Source: Arthrobacter oryzae (lineage in GTDB: Bacteria; Actinomycetota; Actinomycetes; Actinomycetales; Micrococcaceae). From it: a stretch of 64,000 nucleotides of DNA. The position numbers and the translations under genes are program-made. Under the pieces are notes generated by a model, which worked only from the letters and a program-made list of their open reading frames with translations, did not search any database and was not told the origin of the DNA. The stretch lies in contig NZ_JAUSSM010000002.1 of assembly GCF_030812315.1 (NCBI RefSeq), positions 372,001 through 436,000 of the forward strand, in the 5' to 3' direction. Position 1 is the stretch's first letter; each line of letters starts with the position of its first letter. Positions 8,428 through 16,047 of the stretch are shown here, piece by piece.

Positions 8428-9416
8428 GACGGCGGCGGCAGCAACAGCGGGGCTTCGGCTGCCGGGGGTCCGACTGTCGGAAGTCCGGTTCCGGGCGGGT
8501 CGGAGGGCGGGGACGTGGTCGGCGTTGTGGGTGAGGGATCCGGCGTCGTGGGGTCGGCATAGAACAGCACGGCTTCACCGGACACCGGGGGTGTCGCCTG
8601 CACCGTCACCCGCGCGGGCCCGATGCCGGCTGCGGCCGGGGCGTAAAACACGAATGGGCCGAACTGCTGGCCCTCAAATTCAACCGGATTGCCGTTCACC
8701 AAAACGTTGTCCACGTTCACGAAGAACCCTTCAAGCCGCACCGGCGTTCCCCCGCCCGCGGGGACGGTGGGCGCGGGAGCACCGGCATGGGGGCCGTCGA
8801 GGACCGTCAGGCCTGTCAGCCGCCGGGGGCAGTCATCACCTGCGCCTGAGGCATCCACCAGGAGCTGGACTCCCGGGTTGGCGGTCCGCAGATCCACGGC
8901 CTGGCGCAGGGATTCGGTGACCTTGATTTCCCAGCACCTCCCGGGCGGCAGGCCAGGGATGCCGGCCAGCGCAGTTTGGGCCCGCTGCCAGTCTTGGGGC
9001 AGGTCAGTGGCCAGCGCAAGGCAAGTGGCCTCCGCAGCGGTCCACACCGCGGGAAAGCCCGTGTTGAGGGTGGAATCCCGCAGACCGTCGCAGTCCCGGT
9101 TGCGGAGGAGTTCGTAAAGCGTTCCCTCCGGCGGGTCGGTGGGGGCAGCAGGACCGATGGGGATCCAGCGAATGACCGGCGCACCAGCTACAGGCGGGCC
9201 GTCTCCGGGGCCGGGCAACGGCCCGGCAGTGGCGTCGCCGTTGGCGGAGGCACTGCCGGTAGGATCCGTGGCGGAGGGGGATGCCGACGTCGTTGTACTT
9301 GTCGGGGACTCCGGTGACGGGGACGGAGGGCTGAAGCATCCACTGGTGAGGAGCAGCAGGCAAACGGCCGCCGCGGTCCTTGCTGTTCGGGCAGTTGCCC
9401 CGGTTTGACTGTGCAT
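8424..9416 (-). CDS. putative secreted lipoprotein, Pro/Thr/Ser-rich
   Basis: This 330-aa protein has a lipoprotein signal peptide with lipobox LLTSGC near residue 27. A Ser/Pro/Thr linker to about residue 85 looks like a cell-wall-spanning stretch. The folded middle contains Cys residues that may form disulphides (NRDCDGLRDST, EATCLALA, GRCWEIKV, GDDCPRRL). Near the C-terminus a beta-rich segment (RLEGFFVNVDNVLVNGNPVEFEGQ) resembles an IPT/TIG-like fold, and a second Pro/Thr-rich tail follows. It is the first gene of a two-gene unit with the membrane protein downstream. An AGGTGGG precedes the ATG. Function is unknown. Confidence 0.8.
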   Translation of the reverse strand: MHSQTGATARTARTAAAVCLLLLTSGCFSPPSPSPESPTSTTTSASPSATDPTGSASANGDATAGPLPGPGDGPPVAGAPVIRWIPIGPAAPTDPPEGTLYELLRNRDCDGLRDSTLNTGFPAVWTAAEATCLALATDLPQDWQRAQTALAGIPGLPPGRCWEIKVTESLRQAVDLRTANPGVQLLVDASGAGDDCPRRLTGLTVLDGPHAGAPAPTVPAGGGTPVRLEGFFVNVDNVLVNGNPVEFEGQQFGPFVFYAPAAAGIGPARVTVQATPPVSGEAVLFYADPTTPDPSPTTPTTSPPSDPPGTGLPTVGPPAAEAPLLLPPPS

Positions 9417-9644
9417 GACAGACCCACCTGCTTGCGGTTCCCGGCAGGGGAACCGGCCTGGATAGAACCCTTCGGGATGGCTCCCGGCATGGGCCGGCGG
9501 TGGAGCCGGACCAAACTCGCTGAAACAGTGTTAACTATTCCCCCGATGGGCCATATCCGCCAGAGCAGCCCCTTGCGCTCCAGCCTTAACCGGGTTCACC
9601 GACCGACCCCGAAGCAAGGACGGAAGCCGGCCCTGCGGAGGCAG

Positions 9645-9866
9645 CTACTTGCTGAAGTACGGAATGATCAGGTACAGGCCGAACAGCACCGCGAGCCCGC
9701 AAAGGCCGAAGCAGACGTAGGCGAGGGATTTCATCCACCGCGGCGTGGCCTGCTCGGGATCGCCGGCGATGGCGGTGAAACGCACTCCTACGGAGTACAG
9801 GACAACCACTGTCACTGCCGCAACGAGGGTGGCTCCGGCCACCTGGATCAGTTCGATCCATTTCAT
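9645..9866 (-). CDS. small two-TM membrane protein paired with PiT transporter
   Basis: A 73-aa protein with two hydrophobic helices (residues 6-28 and 48-70) begins MKWIELIQVAGATLVAAV. Its ATG shares one base with the TAA stop of the phosphate transporter gene (TAATG), so translation is coupled. I recognise no family. The coupling suggests an accessory subunit or regulator of the transporter, but this is inference from position only. Confidence 0.8.
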   Translation of the reverse strand: MKWIELIQVAGATLVAAVTVVVLYSVGVRFTAIAGDPEQATPRWMKSLAYVCFGLCGLAVLFGLYLIIPYFSK

Positions 9867-11074
9867 TACTGGACACCCTTCGACTTGTTGGCGCGGCTGG
9901 CGGCCATTGCCTTCTTCTTCCGGAAGCGGACCGCCTGTCCGGCTTCTTCGACTTCCACGGCATTGTGGTGGCCGACGTGGGATTTGCGGGATTGGAAGAA
10001 CATAAACAGTACTGCGCTGGTTCCGGCTACGGCGGCGATCAGAACGCCCACAACGCCGGTCTTGACCAGCAGGGCGGTGAGGGCGCCGACGATTCCGGCG
10101 GCGGGGAGCGTGAAGAGCCAGCCGATGGCGATGCGGCCGGCGGTTCCCCAGCGCACCGAGGTGCCCTTGCGGCCCAGTCCGGAGCCGATCACGGATCCGG
10201 AGGCCACCTGCGTGGTGGACAGCGCGAAGCCCAGGTGGGAGGAAGCGAGGATGGCTGAGGCAGTGCTGCTTTCCGCTGCGAACCCCTGGGCCGGTTTGAC
10301 GTCGGTGAGGCCCGAGCCCATGGTGCGGATGATCCGCCAGCCGCCGGCGTAGGTGCCGATGGCAATGGCGAACGCACAGGCTGCAATCACCCAGAACTGC
10401 GGGCCGGAACCCGGCTGCTGCGTTCCGGCGGCGATCAGCACCAGGGTGATGATGCCCATGGTCTTCTGCGCATCGTTGGTTCCGTGCGCGAGTGCCACCA
10501 GGCTGGACGTGAAGATCTGGCCGGTGCGGAAGCCGCCGCGCTTCTGCGTGAGCTTGCTGCCGGTCTCGGGGTCGTGCCGGGAGGTCAGCGCGTAGGCAAG
10601 ACGGGTGCAGATGTAGGCCACTCCAGCCGCGATGAGCGGGGCGAAGATGGCAGGGAGGATGACCTTCTGCATCAGGGATTCGAAGTTCACCGAATGGATG
10701 CCGATTCCGGCGATAGCCGCACCGATCAGGCCGCCGAAGAGGGCGTGCGACGAACTGGACGGGAGCCCCTTCAGCCACGTGATCATGTTCCAGAGGATGG
10801 CGCCCATCAGGCCGGCAAAGATGATGTCCGGCGTGATCTGGATGCCGTCGGACCCTTCCTTGATGATGCCGCCGGAAACGGTTTTTGCCACTTCCGTGGA
10901 CAGGAACGCTCCGACCAGGTTCAGGACCGCTGCCAGGGCAACTGCCGTCTTGGGTTTGATGGCACCGGTGGCAATTGGCGTGGCCATTGCATTGGCGGTG
11001 TCATGAAAGCCGTTGGTGAAGTCGAAAAAAAGTGCCAGCGCTATTACCAGCGCCACCATGAAGGTGATTTCCAC
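9866..11074 (-). CDS. pitA: PiT family inorganic phosphate transporter
   Basis: This 402-aa integral membrane protein is a low-affinity phosphate symporter of the PiT family. Both signature repeats are present: FTNGFHDTANAMATPIATGA at the N-terminus and ALAHGTNDAQKTMGIITL after a central hydrophilic loop. About ten transmembrane helices can be drawn, and the C-terminus is Lys/Arg-rich (FRKKKAMAASRANKSKG). Many actinobacteria pair PiT with a PhoU-like protein, but here the downstream partner is a 73-aa membrane protein. The leader upstream (11075-11244) has no gene. Confidence 0.93.
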   Translation of the reverse strand: MEITFMVALVIALALFFDFTNGFHDTANAMATPIATGAIKPKTAVALAAVLNLVGAFLSTEVAKTVSGGIIKEGSDGIQITPDIIFAGLMGAILWNMITWLKGLPSSSSHALFGGLIGAAIAGIGIHSVNFESLMQKVILPAIFAPLIAAGVAYICTRLAYALTSRHDPETGSKLTQKRGGFRTGQIFTSSLVALAHGTNDAQKTMGIITLVLIAAGTQQPGSGPQFWVIAACAFAIAIGTYAGGWRIIRTMGSGLTDVKPAQGFAAESSTASAILASSHLGFALSTTQVASGSVIGSGLGRKGTSVRWGTAGRIAIGWLFTLPAAGIVGALTALLVKTGVVGVLIAAVAGTSAVLFMFFQSRKSHVGHHNAVEVEEAGQAVRFRKKKAMAASRANKSKGVQ

Positions 11075-11244
11075 CTGTTGCCCAATCTGCAGAGTCGACG
11101 GTCAGCAGTTCCACTTCCCCGTGCCCCGGCCGCACGCAGGATTGTTCCAGGTGTTTTCTGGAAGTTCATACGGTGTTGTTCGGAAGGGGCTTGAAACCCT
11201 AACGATCGTACGCGTCAACGCCGGAACGACAAAACACCATAAGC

Positions 11245-11736
11245 TCAAAGGAAAGCACGCACGGAGTCCAGCTCCGCCCGGGACAATCCGCGCCTGGGAT
11301 GCGGGGAAATCAGCAGCAGGCGGCTGCCAATGATGGATGCCCAGGCGCGGGCCTCAGCTTCGTAGTCGAGCTGGTCATCGATCCACACCGCACGGTCCGG
11401 CGCTGACGCCTCGATGTCCCGCTGCAGGGCCTGGAGTTTCCACCAGCTTGCGCCTCCGCCCAGTCCATCACTGGCCAGGACGGGCCATTCCTGCCCTGCG
11501 AGGCCAATCGCCGGGCACAGGTATTCGGGCGCCATCTCCTCCCAGCTGGTCAGCCAAACGCACCGGAGACCGGGCGTCCTGGAGAGCCTGTTGAGGGACT
11601 CGACGAGCTCCCCGGCGTACGCAACCTCAAGCAGTCCGGCGCCGGAAATCCGCCACCGGCTCCCCCAATCCGTGGCGCCTGTTGCCCCGAAAGGGCAGAT
11701 CACGCCGTCGACGTCGAGGTACAGGGAGACATTCAT
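11245..11736 (-). CDS. HAD-like protein (HAD domain of RNA-repair type)
   Basis: The 163-aa protein is a compact HAD-superfamily domain of the kind named for Swiss-Army-Knife RNA repair proteins. Motif I is intact (SLYLDVDGVICPFG, with the Asp-x-Asp nucleophile pair). The motif II Thr/Ser is in WLTSWEE and the acidic motif IV is VWIDDQLDYEAEA. There is no cap domain, so a small or polymeric substrate is likely. A second, divergent member of the family is at 31332-31817. The start is ATG (MNVSLYL) with AGGAAGGA upstream; a GTG one codon earlier is an alternative. Confidence 0.8.
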   Translation of the reverse strand: MNVSLYLDVDGVICPFGATGATDWGSRWRISGAGLLEVAYAGELVESLNRLSRTPGLRCVWLTSWEEMAPEYLCPAIGLAGQEWPVLASDGLGGGASWWKLQALQRDIEASAPDRAVWIDDQLDYEAEARAWASIIGSRLLLISPHPRRGLSRAELDSVRAFL

Positions 11737-11783
11737 CACGGCACTGTCCTTCCTCCCCGGTGCAGAACGGGAGCCGTGCGCGG

Positions 11784-12455
11784 TCAGCGCAGCTGGATGT
11801 CCGTTGCCTCGCCGGCGCCGAGCACCCGCGCGACCTTTGCTTCCAGCGCAGCGATGGTCGGCTCCGGCAGGACGATCAGGCCTTCCAGCTCATGGCGTGC
11901 CCGTTTGTAGGCGGTCTGCCGTTCCGCCGGGGTCGCGGCCTCATCCTCGGCGATCCTCAGTAATTTCCGCGCCCTGGCGAGGCGGTCGCGTTCCGGTCCC
12001 GAAAAGTTGCGGTCCTTGATGCGCCTGGCCTCCCGTTCGGCCACGTCGAAAGCGACCTGGAAACTGTTCACAGCGGCCCGGTACTCGTCCATCCGTACCT
12101 TGCTCGTGACGTCCGCCGCCGCCGCCGGCCGCAAGCCGTCGGCCTCCCGTTTGGCGCGCAGGAAAGCGACTGTCAGAGGTTCGCGGACGTCGGTCATCAC
12201 CGGGTAGTCGATGAGCTTCCCGACGTCCAGTTCGTAGTCCAGCCAGCGCTTGTTGATGTCCGAATGGGTGTCCATCAGCAGCTGGACCTCCGAGGCGGTG
12301 GCCTGTTCGGCCTGGACGGCCTGGTGCTTGAGCTTGTACAGCTCCACTTTGCGCTGGTGCCGGCGCTCGCTGGCCTTCGACCACGCACGCAGCCAGCCCC
12401 CTGCCATCCCGCTAAGCGGGAACACCAACCACCAGTAGTGGGCGAAGAAATCCAT
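11784..12455 (-). CDS. membrane-anchored coiled-coil protein, unknown function
   Basis: This 223-aa protein has one N-terminal hydrophobic helix (HYWWLVFPLSGMAGGWL) followed by a long, charged, helical cytoplasmic region rich in Ala, Glu, Lys and Arg. The latter is consistent with coiled coils at about residues 25-60 and 110-190. I recognise no catalytic motif. I chose the ATG of MDFFAHYWW because a GGAG lies 6 nt upstream; a GTG four codons earlier is possible. It lies between the HAD-like gene and the universal stress gene on the same strand, without overlap. Confidence 0.75.
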   Translation of the reverse strand: MDFFAHYWWLVFPLSGMAGGWLRAWSKASERRHQRKVELYKLKHQAVQAEQATASEVQLLMDTHSDINKRWLDYELDVGKLIDYPVMTDVREPLTVAFLRAKREADGLRPAAAADVTSKVRMDEYRAAVNSFQVAFDVAEREARRIKDRNFSGPERDRLARARKLLRIAEDEAATPAERQTAYKRARHELEGLIVLPEPTIAALEAKVARVLGAGEATDIQLR

Positions 12456-12572
12456 AAGGGGCTCCACGCTTCAATCCTCGCATCGCGCGCAGCCCGCCTC
12501 AAGGGGATTCAGGGGCCGCTTACGGTCGTGGGCTGGCGTGCCCGCAGCGTCCCGCCGGATTTGGCCGCGCCG

Positions 12573-13442
12573 CTATTCCTCGTGCTTGACCTTGTGCACC
12601 AAGGTGACAACTGTCGGGCACGGAACCCGCAACAGCACTGCGTGGGCCGTGGATCCCAGCAGGAGCCTGCTGAAGCCCCCGCGTCCGCGGCTGCCGATCA
12701 CCAGGAGCCGGGCGCTCGCGGCGGCCTCCACGAGCGCCTTGGCCGGATCCGTGTCTTTATCGAGCTGCTGATTCACTGCGAGGTCCGGATACCTGTCCCG
12801 CAGGCCCGCGACCGATTCAGCGAGCACGATCCTGTCTTCTTCCTCGATGACTTCCGCAAGGCCGCTGGCGGGCAACCCGCTCTGGACCCATCGGGCCGGG
12901 CGCCGGAAGGCAAGCAGCGCAGTCAGCTCGTCGCCTTCGCGGTCAGCTTCCGAGGCGGCAAATGCAACAGCCTGCAGGGACTCCTCCGAACCATCAACGC
13001 CGACCACCACGCCGCGGCCCTCGGGTCCCTGCCCCTGCGGAATAACCGCCACCGGGCTATCCGACGCGGTAACGACCTGAAGGGCCCGGTCCGTCATGGG
13101 GCCGCCGTCGGCCCAGTGGCGGTGGTGCGAACCGATGACCACCATGGAAGCGTCCTTGGACATTTCCTTCAGGGCTGAGCCGGCGCTGCCGTGCCGCAAC
13201 TGTACGTCGACCGTCACGCCGGGTGCCTTCTTCGCGGCATCCTCCTGCACCTGCCTCAGCAGCTCCATGCCTGATTCCCGGATCAGTTCGTGATACTGGA
13301 AGTCCGGCGACATCCACCGGTCGTCCACTGCGTGGACGCCGATCACCGGCAGCTTGAGCCTGGCCGCCCGGTGAAGTGCCCACGACATAGCGGCCTCGCT
13401 GCCGGCGGAGCCGTTAATGCCGACGACGATTGGTTTGCTCAT
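12573..13442 (-). CDS. tandem-domain universal stress protein
   Basis: The 289-aa cytosolic protein has two UspA domains. Domain 1 starts IVVGINGSAGSEAAMSWAL and ends at the nucleotide loop VVIGSHHRHWADGG. Domain 2 starts VVVGVDGSEESLQAVAFA and ends LVIGSRGRGGFSRLLLGSTAHAVL. The second has the full G-2x-G-9x-G-S/T ATP-binding pattern, while the first is less complete. Such proteins are induced by stress, hypoxia or starvation in actinobacteria. The ATG is preceded by AGCAGGA. It is a single-gene unit. Confidence 0.92.
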   Translation of the reverse strand: MSKPIVVGINGSAGSEAAMSWALHRAARLKLPVIGVHAVDDRWMSPDFQYHELIRESGMELLRQVQEDAAKKAPGVTVDVQLRHGSAGSALKEMSKDASMVVIGSHHRHWADGGPMTDRALQVVTASDSPVAVIPQGQGPEGRGVVVGVDGSEESLQAVAFAASEADREGDELTALLAFRRPARWVQSGLPASGLAEVIEEEDRIVLAESVAGLRDRYPDLAVNQQLDKDTDPAKALVEAAASARLLVIGSRGRGGFSRLLLGSTAHAVLLRVPCPTVVTLVHKVKHEE

Positions 13443-13556
13443 TGTGGATCCTGCTCTTCTTCATCGCGTTTTCAGGGATCAGCACGCCGAACTGCCGCTG
13501 ACACCTTCAGTGTGCTCCGGGGGAAAGACAGCGGTTAGGGCCTTAAGCCCCGCACA

Positions 13557-13596
13557 CGGACGCACGACGGCGGCGGGCGCCGCCGTCGTGCGTCCG
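13557..13596 (-). terminator. long perfect hairpin after VOC gene
   Basis: An 18-bp perfect inverted repeat (13557-13574 and 13579-13596) with a GGGC loop begins 8 bp past the stop of the VOC gene on the minus strand. It lacks a T-tract. It probably still ends or stabilises that transcript before the universal stress gene. Confidence 0.6.
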
Positions 13597-13604
13597 GTAT
13601 TTGC

Positions 13605-14021
13605 TTACTGCTGGGCGCCTGCGATGTTCACGAGCCAGGCGACACCGAACTTGTCCGTGCACATGCCGAAGGTGTCGCCCCAGGGAGCCTTTTCGAGCGG
13701 CACCGCCACAGTGCCGCCGTCGGACAGTTTCTCCCAGTACCCGCGGAGTTCGGCGTCGTCCTCGCCGCTGAGGGAAACCGAGAAGTTGTCGCCGGGGGTG
13801 TAGCTCATGCCGTTGGGCGTGTCGGCACCCATGAGCACCAGGCCGGAGTCGGTGGTCAGCATGCCGTGCATGATCTTCTCCTGCTCGGACGCATCCTCGC
13901 TGGCTTGGAACTCGCCGAAAGTGCTCAGTGCCAGTTCGCCTCCAAATACGGACTGGTAAAAGTTCATGGCCTCCCGTGCATTGTCCTTGAAGCCGAGGTA
14001 GGGATTGAGTCTGGTGGTCAT
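13605..14021 (-). CDS. VOC-superfamily (PhnB-like) protein
   Basis: This 138-aa protein has the glyoxalase/VOC fold of the PhnB type, beginning TTRLNPYLGFKDNAREAMNFYQSVFGGEL and ending DTFGMCTDKFGVAWLVNI. These proteins bind a metal or small molecule through beta-alpha-beta-beta-beta modules, and most lack assigned function. The reading frame stays open well upstream, but the family N-terminus and the AGAGGA before the ATG at 14021 fix the start. It is divergent from the YciO-like gene. It is one of four VOC genes in the window. Confidence 0.88.
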   Translation of the reverse strand: MTTRLNPYLGFKDNAREAMNFYQSVFGGELALSTFGEFQASEDASEQEKIMHGMLTTDSGLVLMGADTPNGMSYTPGDNFSVSLSGEDDAELRGYWEKLSDGGTVAVPLEKAPWGDTFGMCTDKFGVAWLVNIAGAQQ

Positions 14022-14171
14022 ATTCAGGTGTCCTCTCGTACCGGTCGATACCCGGACCGCCTGTGGATCACGTGGCCACCCGGGCTTGGAACACTTCATA
14101 TGTTGCCCCAGACCCGCGGGGCTGCATAGGGCGGGCCGCGTGGGCAAGTGCACAATTCCCTGCCGGGGCCA

Positions 14172-14177
14172 TAAGCT
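14172..14177 (+). promoter_or_regulatory. -10 box of leaderless YciO-like gene
   Basis: TAAGCT is followed by six bases (CAGGGC) and the ATG at 14184. No separate ribosome-binding site is visible. Confidence 0.5.
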
Positions 14178-14183
14178 CAGGGC

Positions 14184-14804
14184 ATGGCGAGATATTTTGA
14201 CGTGCACCCCGATGATCCCCAGCCGCGAGCGGTAGGACAGATAGTGGAGCTGGTGCGGTCGGGCGGGCTGATCGCCTATCCCACGGACTCCTGCTACGCC
14301 CTCGGTGCGCAGCTGGGCAACCGTGAAGCCCTGGACCGCATCCGTGCCATCCGGCAGCTGGACAGCAAACACCACTTCACCCTGGTCTGCAAGGATTTTG
14401 CCCAGCTGGGCCAGTTCGTGCAGATCGACAACGACGTATTCCGCAGCATCAAGGCGGTGACGCCGGGCAGCTACACCTTCATTCTTCCTGCCACGAAGGA
14501 AGTGCCCAAGCGCCTGCTGCACCCGAAGAAGAAGACGGTTGGCGTGAGGATCCCGGACAATGCCGTGGTCCAGGCGCTGCTGGCCGAACTGGGCGAGCCG
14601 CTGCTTTCCAGCACGCTGCTGCTGCCCGATGAGGAAGATCCGCTGACCCAGGGCTGGGAAATCAAGGAACGGCTGGACCACGTGGTAGACGCCGTGGTTG
14701 ATTCCGGGGACTGCGGGGCGGAGCCGACGACGGTCATCGACTTCTCCGGAGGTTCGGCAGAAGTGGTGCGGCGCGGCATGGGCGATCCATCCCGGTTCGA
14801 GTAA
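14184..14804 (+). CDS. YciO/Sua5/YrdC-family protein (threonylcarbamoyl-AMP synthase-like)
   Basis: The 206-aa cytosolic protein belongs to the Sua5/YrdC/YciO family, whose members bind dsRNA and ATP and make threonylcarbamoyl-AMP for tRNA t6A. The motifs LIAYPTDSCYALGAQLGNREALDRI and HFTLVCKDFAQLGQFVQ, with KTVGVRIPDN, are typical of the YciO branch. YciO proteins are poorer t6A enzymes than TsaC, so the exact role is uncertain. A TAAGCT -10 six bases before the ATG suggests leaderless expression. Confidence 0.88.
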   Translation: MARYFDVHPDDPQPRAVGQIVELVRSGGLIAYPTDSCYALGAQLGNREALDRIRAIRQLDSKHHFTLVCKDFAQLGQFVQIDNDVFRSIKAVTPGSYTFILPATKEVPKRLLHPKKKTVGVRIPDNAVVQALLAELGEPLLSSTLLLPDEEDPLTQGWEIKERLDHVVDAVVDSGDCGAEPTTVIDFSGGSAEVVRRGMGDPSRFE

Positions 14805-14865
14805 CTGCCTTTTCGGTGGGGAGGCGTCCGGGAGCGGGCGCCCGTTCCCGTCAGTCCCGCCCCCG

Positions 14866-15888
14866 TCAGTCCTTCTTGCGCGCGCGGCTGGGCTGCACGC
14901 GCGGCGGTTCACCGGGCATCTTCGGGTAGTCGGGCGGGAACGGCAGTTCCCCGAGCCCGGATCCGACGTCGCGTTCCCACCACTCGAGCAGGACGTCGAT
15001 TTTTCCCGGTTTGGCCTTCATGTCCGCCCACGGGTCCCCGACGGTTTTCAGCCGTTCAGGGACGGTGAGAATGGTGAAGTCCTTCGGATCGGCGTTGCCC
15101 AGTTCGTCCCACGTGATGGGGCAGGAGACGGGGGCGTGCGCCAGGGCGCGGGGGCTGTAGGCGCCGGCTATGGTGCGGTCGCGGTTGGCCTGGTTGAAGT
15201 CCACAAATACCCGTTCGCCGCGCTCTTCCTTCCACCACGCCGTGGTGACCTTGTCCGGCATCCGCCGTTCCAGTTCACGGGCAGCGGCGATGACGGCGTG
15301 GCGCACATCCAGGAATTCGTAGGTCGGCTCCACCGGCGCATAGACGTGCAGCCCCCGGTTGCCCGAGGTCTTGATGAACGTGGTGAGGCCGGCTTCTGCC
15401 AGCACATCCTTCAGCTCAAACGCAGCGGGGACCGCGTCGTCGAAGTCCGTTCCGGGCTGGGGGTCCAGGTCGATCCTCAACTGGTCCGGGTTGTCGGTGT
15501 CTCCGGCCCGGGAGGGCCAGGGGTGAAACACCACGGTGTTCATCTGCGCGGCCCAGATCGCAGCGGCCGGCTCGTCAAGGACCAGCATGGGATGCGAGCG
15601 CGCACTTGGAAACACCACCTTCACCGTCCGGATGAAGTCCGGTGTGCCTTTAGGCGGATTCTTGGAGAAGAATTGCTCGCCGTCCACGCCGTCCGAAAAC
15701 CGCTGCAGTGCCACCGGCCGGTCACCGTTCGCCGCGATGAAGGCCTCCCCCACTTCCGCCAGATAGCGCGCCAGGTCCAGCTTGGTCAGGCCGAGATCCG
15801 GCCAGAGGACACGGCTGGGACTCGAAATGCGCATGTCGCGGGGGCCGTTCGGCCCGTCAACGGTGAGGGTGGTCGCTTCGCTCGCCAT
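14866..15888 (-). CDS. ligD: stand-alone LigD-type polymerase/primase domain
   Basis: The 340-aa protein matches the polymerase (PolDom, archaeo-eukaryotic primase-like) module of bacterial LigD, used in non-homologous end joining. Seen in order are RVLWPDLGLTKLDLARYL, ALQRFSDGVDGEQFFSKN, the catalytic acidic pair in LRIDLDPQPGTDF, the SGNRGLHVYAPV motif, and FVDFNQANRDRTIAGAYSPRA. There is no ligase or phosphoesterase domain and no Ku gene within the window. It could work in trans with a separate ligase. Overexpressed or alternative repair functions are also possible. A TAGGTT box 6 nt upstream points to leaderless transcription. Confidence 0.9.
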   Translation of the reverse strand: MASEATTLTVDGPNGPRDMRISSPSRVLWPDLGLTKLDLARYLAEVGEAFIAANGDRPVALQRFSDGVDGEQFFSKNPPKGTPDFIRTVKVVFPSARSHPMLVLDEPAAAIWAAQMNTVVFHPWPSRAGDTDNPDQLRIDLDPQPGTDFDDAVPAAFELKDVLAEAGLTTFIKTSGNRGLHVYAPVEPTYEFLDVRHAVIAAARELERRMPDKVTTAWWKEERGERVFVDFNQANRDRTIAGAYSPRALAHAPVSCPITWDELGNADPKDFTILTVPERLKTVGDPWADMKAKPGKIDVLLEWWERDVGSGLGELPFPPDYPKMPGEPPRVQPSRARKKD

Positions 15889-15894
15889 GGGGAC

Positions 15895-15900
15895 AACCTA
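15895..15900 (-). promoter_or_regulatory. -10 box of leaderless LigD-like gene
   Basis: TAGGTT is separated by GTCCCC from the ATG at 15888 on the minus strand. Confidence 0.5.
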
Positions 15901-16047
15901 CCCCGCCCGATGCGCGGCGTCAGCAGTTGGCGCCCGAAACGAAGAAACTAGTTCCTTTCCACTGGGAACGCCCGGGTCCGTCTGTAAGGATGTGAACGGA
16001 CCGGACGCCGCACGGCTCCCGGCACGACGTCGAAGGAGACCCGTTCC

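Noticed and set aside
9417..9644. Possible riboswitch (ydaO-type) upstream of the lipoprotein gene
   Set aside because: Several GC-rich inverted repeats are present, but I could not match the conserved core of any riboswitch class, so no call is made.
12264..13178. 304-aa open frame on the + strand
   Set aside because: It is antisense to the universal stress protein and the coiled-coil gene and has no motif or ribosome-binding site.
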